Shown here piece after piece: positions 58,829 to 64,000 of a stretch of 64,000 nucleotides of DNA (its first letter is position 1; every line of letters begins with the position of its first letter). The notes below the pieces were generated by a model. That model saw nothing but the letters and a program-made list of their open reading frames with translations, searched no databases and was not told the origin of the DNA. A program made the position numbers and the translations under genes. The stretch spans positions 48,702 through 112,701 of the forward strand of contig NZ_BSTM01000026.1 of the NCBI RefSeq assembly GCF_030269515.1, given 5' to 3'. This stretch comes from Actinomadura sp. NBRC 104412 (GTDB lineage: Bacteria; Actinomycetota; Actinomycetes; Streptosporangiales; Streptosporangiaceae).

Positions 58829-60175
58829 TCAGACGGCCTTGCGGTAGAGCTCGGCGACCATGAAGGCCAAGTCCAGGGACTGGCTGCGGTTGAGGCGGGG
58901 GTCGCAGGCCGTCTCGTAGCGCTGGTGAAGGTCGTCCTCGTCGATCGGGTGGCCGCCGCCGACGCACTCGGTCACGTCGTCGCCGGTGAACTCGATGTGG
59001 ATGCCGCCCGGGTGGGTGCCCAGCGACCTGTGGACCTCGAAGAAGCCGGTGACCTCGTCCAGTACGTCGTCGAACCGGCGGGTCTTGTGGCCGCCCCTCG
59101 CCTCGAACGTGTTGCCGTGCATGGGGTCGCAGATCCACGCCACGCGGGCGCCGCTGCGCTCCACCTTCTCGATCAGCGGGGGAAGCACGTCCCTGATCTT
59201 GCCGGCGCCCATGCGGGTGATGAACGTCAGCCGTCCCGGCTCCCGTTCCGGGTCCAGCCGGTCGATCAGCGCCAGCGCGTCATCGGCGGTGGACGTGGGG
59301 CCCAGCTTCACCGCGATCGGGTTCCGGATGTGCCGCATGAACTCCACGTGCGCCCCGTCAAGCTGGCGGGTGCGCTCGCCGATCCACACCAGATGGGCCG
59401 ACACGTCGTAGGGGAGGCCGCTCAGATGGTCGATCCTGGTCAGCGCCCGCTCGTACTCCAGCAGCAACGCCTCGTGGCTGGAGTAGAACTCGACGGTGTG
59501 GAACTCGTCCGGATCGGCCCCGCACGCCTTCATGAACGTCAGCGCCCGGTCGATCTCACCGGCCAGCCGCTCGTACCGCTTGCCCGCGGGGCTGCCCACC
59601 ACGAAATCCTGGTTCCAGGCGTGGACCTGCCGCAGGTCCGCGTACCCGCCTTTGGTGAACGCCCGGCACAGGTTCAGCGTGACCGCCGAGCAGTGGTAGG
59701 CCCTCAGCAGCCGCCACGGGTCGTTGCGGCGCGCCTCGGGCGTGAAGTCGAACCCGTTGACCGCGTCCCCCCGGTAGGCGGGAAGCTCCAACCCGTCCCG
59801 GACCTCCGACGGTTTCGACCGCGGCTTGGCGAACTGCCCCGCCATCCGGCCGATCTTGACGACCGGCACGCTCGCGGCGTAGGTCAGCACCACCGCCATC
59901 TGCAGAAGCGTCTTCAGCTTGTTCTTGACGGCGTCGGCGTTGGACCCCTCGAAGGTCTCCGCGCAGTCCCCGCCCTGGAGGACGAACGCCTCGCCCCTGG
60001 CGACCTCCGCGAGTCGCTGCTTAAGCTGGTCGCACTCCCCGGCGAACACCAGCGGCGGCTGCCTGGAGAGCTCCCGCGCGACCGCCCGGACCTCCGCGGG
60101 ATCCTCCCATTCGGGCTGCTGCTGGGCGGGGAGGGCGCGCCAGGCGTCCAGATCCCCCGAGAAGTTCATGGCCAT
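58829..60175 (-). CDS. aroG: class II 3-deoxy-7-phosphoheptulonate synthase (DAHP synthase)
   Basis: This 448-residue enzyme condenses phosphoenolpyruvate and erythrose-4-phosphate, the first step of aromatic amino acid synthesis. Class II markers are FAGECDQLKQRLAEVARGE, VLQGGDCAETFEGSNAD, GRMAGQFAKPRS, and WICDPMHGNTFEARGG near the C-terminal half. ATG 60175 starts MAMNFSGDLDAW. The 190-bp leader can form a 12-bp hairpin. It is a type II plant-like enzyme, normally without a fused chorismate mutase. Confidence 0.95.
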   Translation of the reverse strand: MAMNFSGDLDAWRALPAQQQPEWEDPAEVRAVARELSRQPPLVFAGECDQLKQRLAEVARGEAFVLQGGDCAETFEGSNADAVKNKLKTLLQMAVVLTYAASVPVVKIGRMAGQFAKPRSKPSEVRDGLELPAYRGDAVNGFDFTPEARRNDPWRLLRAYHCSAVTLNLCRAFTKGGYADLRQVHAWNQDFVVGSPAGKRYERLAGEIDRALTFMKACGADPDEFHTVEFYSSHEALLLEYERALTRIDHLSGLPYDVSAHLVWIGERTRQLDGAHVEFMRHIRNPIAVKLGPTSTADDALALIDRLDPEREPGRLTFITRMGAGKIRDVLPPLIEKVERSGARVAWICDPMHGNTFEARGGHKTRRFDDVLDEVTGFFEVHRSLGTHPGGIHIEFTGDDVTECVGGGHPIDEDDLHQRYETACDPRLNRSQSLDLAFMVAELYRKAV

Positions 60176-60249
60176 GTCGAGATCCAACCTGACTACCTGA
60201 TCTACCTGGGATGGGCGGTGCCAGGTGGATGGTACGCGGTGGACGCGGA

Positions 60250-60298
60250 CGGACGGGACGGCGACCCGCCATACGCGGTGGTGGAACCGTCCCGTCCG
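60250..60298 (-). promoter_or_regulatory. hairpin in the DAHP synthase leader
   Basis: CGGACGGGACGG (60250-60261) and CCGTCCCGTCCG (60287-60298) are perfect complements with a 25-base loop, 75 bp upstream of the start. It could act as an attenuator or as the terminator of the sigma-factor gene, which ends 68 bp further up. Confidence 0.5.
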
Positions 60299-60365
60299 CC
60301 ACGCTGTGGTCGGCCATGGAGATCGGGTCGGGCGGCCTGCGGGGGGTGCGCCGGGACGGCAGAAG

Positions 60366-61472
60366 TCAGGCGGCCTTTGAAGGCGAGGCCGCGCGGACCG
60401 GATTACGGGCACGCCTGGGCTCGTGGTCGAGGCCCATGCCGCTCCTCGGGCCGGCGCCCGCGGCCGGACGGTGAGCGGCGGTGTCCGCTCCGGCGCGTGC
60501 GCCCGCAGGGGCACCGGCGCCCGCGAGCGCCCGGCGCCCGCTGAGGTCGGCCTCGGTCGCCAGCTGACGCAGCCGCCGCAGCGACCGGTCGGTGATCTGC
60601 CGCACGCGATTGTGGCTCAGCCCGTACTGGGCGCCGATCTGCGCGTACGACTGCGGCTGCCCGCTGTCCATGCCGAACCGGGCCCGCAGGATCGCCTCCT
60701 CGCGCTCCGGAAGGCGCTCCAGCAGCCGCGTCAGGCCCTCCAGATCGTCCAAAGCCATGATCTCCGCCTCGGGGGTCACCCCCTCCGGGTCCTCGAGCAG
60801 GTCGCCCATCGGGGTCTCCCCGGCGTCGTCCACCGTCGCGTCCAGGCTGGCGGGATCGCGGCGCCAGCGCAGCAGCTCGTCCACATGCTCCACGTCGGCG
60901 CCCACGGCGATCGCCAGCTCCTCGCGGGACGGCTCGCGGCCCAGCTCCCGCCCGAGCTGCCGCTCGGCACGGCGCAGCCGCGACAGCTCCTCCTCCACGT
61001 GCACCGGCAGCCGGATCGTCCGGGCGGTGTGGCTCAGCCCACGCCCGATCGCCTGCCGGATCCACCAGGTGGCGTACGTGGAGAACTTGTAGCCACGGCG
61101 GTAGTCGAACTTCTCGACCGCCCGCATGAGGCCCAGATTCCCCTCCTGGATGAGGTCGATCAACGGCAGCGAGTCGGTCGGGTACTTGCGTGCTATGGAA
61201 ACGACGAGCCGCAGGTTGGCCTCGACGAACCTCCTCTTGGCGCGCAACCCGGCCTCGACGAGCTCCTCCAGCTCGTCGACGGTCGCGCCCTCGGGAAGCG
61301 CTCCCTGTTCCAGGAGCTGTTCGGCGTACAGGCCCCCCTCGATCGCCTTCGCCAGATCGACCTCCTCCACCGCGTCCAGCAGCGGGGTACGGCCGATCCG
61401 GTCCAGGTACGCCCCGACGAGATCCTTGTCGGGGGCGTCGACCCTGTCGCCCTTGGTACGGGTTGCAGCCAT
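60366..61472 (-). CDS. group 2 sigma-70 factor (HrdB/SigB-like)
   Basis: This 368-residue sigma factor has region 1.2 (LVGAYLDRIGRTPLL), region 2 (VVSIARKYPTDSLPLIDLIQ, then FSTYATWWIRQAIGRG), region 3 and region 4 (LPEREEAILRARFGM, then YAQIGAQYGLSHNRVRQITD). There is no long region 1.1, so it is a primary-like, non-essential type. A 65-residue Ala/Pro/Arg-rich tail follows region 4 and is unusual. ATG 61472 has GGAGAAGGG upstream. It could be the output of the nearby partner-switching genes, which is inference. Confidence 0.93.
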   Translation of the reverse strand: MAATRTKGDRVDAPDKDLVGAYLDRIGRTPLLDAVEEVDLAKAIEGGLYAEQLLEQGALPEGATVDELEELVEAGLRAKRRFVEANLRLVVSIARKYPTDSLPLIDLIQEGNLGLMRAVEKFDYRRGYKFSTYATWWIRQAIGRGLSHTARTIRLPVHVEEELSRLRRAERQLGRELGREPSREELAIAVGADVEHVDELLRWRRDPASLDATVDDAGETPMGDLLEDPEGVTPEAEIMALDDLEGLTRLLERLPEREEAILRARFGMDSGQPQSYAQIGAQYGLSHNRVRQITDRSLRRLRQLATEADLSGRRALAGAGAPAGARAGADTAAHRPAAGAGPRSGMGLDHEPRRARNPVRAASPSKAA

Positions 61473-61529
61473 CCTGACCCTTCTCCGATGCGATCTCCGT
61501 AGAGGCACAACGCCCAATTACCCGCTGGG

Positions 61530-61546
61530 ATTCCCGGGCAGGGAAT
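61530..61546. promoter_or_regulatory. ATTCCC/GGGAAT inverted repeat between sigma and thioredoxin genes
   Basis: ATTCCC at 61530-61535 and GGGAAT at 61541-61546 lie in the 132-bp divergent spacer. On the minus strand GGGTAA at 61518-61523 resembles a SigB-type -10 box. Confidence 0.35.
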
Positions 61547-61604
61547 ACCTCAGGCCCGCTGGCCGCTCTACCCGACCTGATACCCCAGGTGAAGAGAGGA
61601 CGAC

Positions 61605-61961
61605 ATGGCAACGGTCACACTGACCGAGGAGAACTTCGACGAGGTGGCCCAGGGCGACGGCATCGTGCTGGTCGACTTCTGGGCGGAATGGTGCGGGCCC
61701 TGCCGTATGTTCGCCCCCATCTTCGAGAAGGCTTCGGGTTCATACCCCGACATCGTCTTCGGCAAGGTCGACACGGAGGCCGAGCCCGGACTGTCGGAGC
61801 GCTTCGGCATCGCGTCCATTCCGACGCTCATGGCGATCCGCGACGGCGTCATCGTGTTCGCCGAGCCGGGTGCGCTGCCCGCCGCCGTCCTGGAGAACGT
61901 GATCGAGCAGGTCCGCGGCCTCGACATGGAGGACGTCCGCCGCCGCCTCTCGTCCTCCTGA
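61605..61961 (+). CDS. trxA: thioredoxin
   Basis: This 118-residue thioredoxin has the active-site WCGPC at residues 32-36 and the cis-Pro loop IASIPTLM. It reduces disulfides in cytoplasmic proteins. The start at 61605 has a GGACGAC/GAGAGGAC ribosome site. It is divergent from the sigma factor gene, as oxidative-stress genes often are. The C-terminal 20 residues are longer than in E. coli. Confidence 0.95.
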   Translation: MATVTLTEENFDEVAQGDGIVLVDFWAEWCGPCRMFAPIFEKASGSYPDIVFGKVDTEAEPGLSERFGIASIPTLMAIRDGVIVFAEPGALPAAVLENVIEQVRGLDMEDVRRRLSSS

Positions 61962-62209
61962 CCCCACCGGCTCTCCGCCCCGGTCTTCGGAGGCGTACCG
62001 GTACGCGCCGCGACCGGAGCGGGTTTTGGGTGGTGTCGGGCGCCGACCCGGCACGACCATGGCGCAGGCAAAGGGGCGGCCGTTAGCCGGTCTGGCATGA
62101 TCGGTTACGGCGGCCCCGGCGCGGGTGTGGAGATCGAATCCAGTCATCCGGCTACGCGATGGGACGTGGGTCGTTCCATGCCCGCCCCTGGACCCTCGCC
62201 GTGGGGATG

Positions 62210-62542
62210 AGACCAGCGCCGGCTCGCCCGATCGGCCCCGGTCGCCCGCCTCCGCCAGGCAGGGCGGCCGATCCGGACCGAGGACCACGTCGAGAACGGC
62301 GTCTACATCGTCCGCGCGGACCTTCCGGGACTCGACCCGTCCCGCGACATCGATGTCTCCGTCCATGACGACTCGACCGCCGGGACGACATGAAGGTCCG
62401 CCACCACAGGGAGATCTCCTACGGCCTCCACCGCCGCGTGATGACCCTGCCGGACGAGGCCGACCGCGACACGCTGACCACGCGTTACGACAACGGCGTC
62501 CTCGAGGTGGCGATGAACCTCCCGGGCGCCCCTGTGCCTTAG
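62210..62542 (+). pseudogene. broken Hsp20/alpha-crystallin gene
   Basis: Two frames give IRTEDHVENGVYIVRADLPG, ending in DIDVSVHDDS and a stop at 62391, then EISYGLHRRVMTLPDEADRD and YDNGVLEVAMNLPG in another frame. These are the N- and C-terminal halves of the alpha-crystallin domain, with about 20-30 residues lost at the junction. The remaining gap, 61962-62209 and 62543-62607, shows nothing. Confidence 0.7.
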
Positions 62543-62607
62543 GAGATCCCCTGAGGGAGGTGGCTTTGGGTGGGCGCAGGCTCCTTGGTGTCCTCCAAGA
62601 TGGACGG

Positions 62608-63447
62608 ATGCTCGCGGACGTCGTCCAACACCTCATGTGCCCTATCTGCGGGAGGCCCCTTGCGCTGGAGACGAAGGCGCTGCGTTGCCTTGCGGCGCAT
62701 TCGTTCGACATAGCGCGGCAGGGCTACGCCAATCTGCTGTCCGGGAACGCACGTCCGGGCACTGCGGACACGCCGGAGATGGTGAAGGCCCGGGACGACT
62801 TCCTGGGCGCGGGACATTTCGCCCCCCTGACGCGTCTGCTCGGTGAACGCGCAACGGACGGATTGGAGCACGGTGCCGTCGTGCTGGACGCGGGCGCCGG
62901 AACCGGGCACTACCTGCGGGCTGTCCTTGACAGCACACCTGGTACGGTCGGGCTCGCCCTGGACATCTCCAAGCACGCCGCTCGGCGAGCCGCACGCGCA
63001 CATCCGCGCATAGGCGCCGTCGTCGCCGACGTGTGGCGCCCCCTTCCCGTACGGGATGCGGCCATGGACGCCATCATCAACGTCTTCGCTCCACGCAACC
63101 CGCCCGAGTTCCAACGGGTCCTCAAACCGGGTGGGGCGCTGTACGCCGTGACCCCCTCAAGCCATCACCTCGGCCTGTTGGTGCGCGCGTTGGGACTGCT
63201 GTCGGTCGACGACCGGAAAGACCAGCGCATCGACGCCGCACTGGCGGGACGCTTCGCCCTGGAGGTGCGTGAGAACCTGGAGGTCGAGGCCCGGATGAGC
63301 CGTGGAGAGGTGGCCACGCTGGTAGGCATGGGGCCGAGCGCCCATCACGTGTCCGCGGAAGACCTGGCCAAGCGCCTCGCGGCCCTGCCCGAGCCGGTCA
63401 CGGTGCCGCTGTCGTTCGTACTGTCCACGTACCGCCGCATCGAATGA
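62608..63447 (+). CDS. 23S rRNA (guanine-N1)-methyltransferase, RlmA/TlrB type
   Basis: This 279-residue protein has an N-terminal zinc-binding motif (MCPICGRPL, then CLAAHSFD) and SAM-binding AVVLDAGAGTGHYLRAV (about 90-107), with a motif IV NVFAPRNPPEF. It matches RlmA(I)/RlmA(II)/TlrB, which methylate G745 or G748 of 23S rRNA and can affect macrolide binding. The QGYANLL block is also typical. It sits just upstream of the rRNA operon. The ATG at 62608 is chosen by the zinc-motif position. Confidence 0.9.
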   Translation: MLADVVQHLMCPICGRPLALETKALRCLAAHSFDIARQGYANLLSGNARPGTADTPEMVKARDDFLGAGHFAPLTRLLGERATDGLEHGAVVLDAGAGTGHYLRAVLDSTPGTVGLALDISKHAARRAARAHPRIGAVVADVWRPLPVRDAAMDAIINVFAPRNPPEFQRVLKPGGALYAVTPSSHHLGLLVRALGLLSVDDRKDQRIDAALAGRFALEVRENLEVEARMSRGEVATLVGMGPSAHHVSAEDLAKRLAALPEPVTVPLSFVLSTYRRIE

Positions 63448-63520
63448 CGACGTCCGCGGAATACCCGTTGACCGCCGAGCGTTGACGACAGGTGCCGCGA
63501 GACAAGGCTGGTTCGCCGAT

Positions 63521-63549
63521 TTGACGTTGCGTCGGCAACCACCTACTCT
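63521..63549 (+). promoter_or_regulatory. rrn-type promoter 1
   Basis: TTGACG at 63521-63526 and TACTCT at 63544-63549, separated by 17 bp, form a strong sigma-70 promoter just past the methyltransferase gene. Confidence 0.7.
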
Positions 63550-63564
63550 CTCGTCTGCCCCAAG

Positions 63565-63695
63565 GGGATGCGGGACGCCGGAAGGCGGACGGCCCCAAGG
63601 AAGCAACCAGAAATCGGTTCGAGCCCTCCGCGGGCTGATGTACGATGGTCTGGTTCGCCCGAACGGGATGCAGGACGCCGCGAGGTGGCCGGCCC
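63565..63695 (+). repeat. duplicated early-transcript element downstream of two rrn promoters
   Basis: A 31-bp element at 63565-63595 (starting GGGATGCGGGACGCC) recurs at 63665-63695 (GGGATGCAGGACGCC) with 26 of 31 bases identical. Each copy follows a predicted promoter, so both transcripts start with a related sequence. Confidence 0.6.
63618..63646 (+). promoter_or_regulatory. rrn-type promoter 2
   Basis: TTCGAG at 63618-63623 is a weak -35 match, but TACGAT at 63641-63646 with a 17-bp spacer is a good -10 box. A duplicated downstream element supports its use. Confidence 0.5.
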
Positions 63696-63801
63696 GATGG
63701 GCACTCCCAGCGGATCGACGAAGGCGGCCTCCAGGCACGCCCAAGTCCGGTCTGCGGGAATTCCAGGCGACTTCGACCGTCGATCGATCCTTACGATCGA
63801 T

Positions 63802-63829
63802 TTGACAGCCGAGGAACACCTGGTAAATT
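63802..63829 (+). promoter_or_regulatory. rrn-type promoter 3
   Basis: TTGACA at 63802-63807 and TAAATT at 63824-63829 with a 16-bp spacer are the strongest promoter match in the window. Transcription would start near 63837 and run toward 16S rRNA. Confidence 0.75.
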
Positions 63830-63884
63830 GGAAGGGTTGCCCCGGAGCTGGGTTCGTGTGAGCGGGTCTGGCACGGTGGGTGTC

Positions 63885-64000
63885 CGTTTCTTGAGAACTC
63901 AACAGCGTGTTAAAAGCCAGTGCCTTTTCGGTTCATTCGCCCTTTTGGGGTGGGTGGATCGCCCCGTGGCCGCAGGCCGTCCCGTTGGTGGGGTGGTTTG
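63885..64000 (+). ncRNA. 5' leader of a ribosomal RNA operon (incomplete)
   Basis: The segment TTGAGAACTCAACAGCGTG at 63893-63911 is the conserved actinobacterial pre-16S leader motif, followed by TTAAAAGCCAGTGCC. The 16S gene itself must begin after 64000. No tRNA precedes it. Confidence 0.75.

Noticed and set aside
63610..63640. A tRNA T-arm (GGTTCGAGCCC)
   Set aside because: The flanking bases do not pair into a T stem or acceptor stem, and no anticodon arm lies upstream.

Overview
The window is high-GC DNA with strong third-position GC in its real genes, from a mycelial-type actinobacterium. An Actinomadura/Streptosporangiales-like host is my inference. Supporting signs are two predicted F420-type enzymes (LLM and DDN families), a mycothiol S-conjugate amidase-like deacylase, a TIGR03086-type mycothiol-fold protein, a Scr1-type XRE/DUF5753 regulator, an SCO7613-like giant membrane protein and an osaABC-type osmotic-stress locus. 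The right edge enters the promoter and leader region of a ribosomal RNA operon; the 16S gene lies beyond position 64000.

Layout. 1-7.4 kb: small metabolic genes (histidine phosphatase, beta-hydroxyacid dehydrogenase, an aminoglycoside-phosphotransferase fold protein lacking its catalytic Asp residues, DDN-family reductase, PaaI thioesterase with a decayed paralogue fragment beside it, LLM oxidoreductase), an XRE regulator and a short HPF-like protein. 7.5-11.6 kb: a translationally coupled ABC exporter (ATPase plus two permeases) facing a decapitated sensor kinase and its LuxR-type response regulator. 11.7-12.3 kb: a scar with an IS5-type transposase remnant and a gene fragment. 12.5-20.3 kb: GPH-type sugar symporter, hypothetical proteins, citrate synthase with a duplicated 20-bp upstream element, an aldo/keto reductase and a secreted or membrane hypothetical. 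20.3-21.5 kb: non-coding DNA with diverged tandem repeats. 21.5-27.2 kb: class II glutamine amidotransferase, a small conserved HTH protein, a DUF2786 protein, a GNAT and hypotheticals. 27.4-30.2 kb: a three-gene coupled operon (UPF0718 permease, TIGR03943 protein, patatin) with a perfect 20-bp palindrome upstream. 30.9-36.4 kb: an RlpA-like secreted protein with a long leader and a 1515-residue SCO7613-like membrane protein. 36.4-40.4 kb: a self-controlled-looking small HTH gene, then a fatty-acid module (APH-type kinase, acyl-CoA dehydrogenase and TetR regulator).

40.5-43.1 kb holds the most unusual unit: two overlapping genes, one with an alpha-helical N-terminus and an intact von Willebrand A MIDAS, the other with an ARPP-like N-terminus and a Fis-like HTH. 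I read it as a candidate ligand- or RNA-responsive system related to the Ro60/RNA-repair theme; the function is not established by the sequence. 43.1-50.0 kb: Mca-like amidase, HAD protein, secreted HNH nuclease, SDR, NUDIX hydrolase, AraC regulator, TIGR03086 protein and glutamyl-tRNA synthetase.

50.1-58.5 kb is a stress-signalling island. An OsaB-like response regulator and an OsaA-like hybrid kinase with seven HAMP modules are divergent from an OsaC-like anti-sigma-kinase/GAF/SpoIIE phosphatase, which is followed by a STAS antagonist and a second RsbW-like ATPase. Together they form a complete partner-switching cassette next to a two-component phosphorelay. 58.8-63.4 kb: class II DAHP synthase, a group-2 sigma factor, thioredoxin, a broken Hsp20 gene and an RlmA/TlrB-type rRNA methyltransferase, then several rrn-type promoters.
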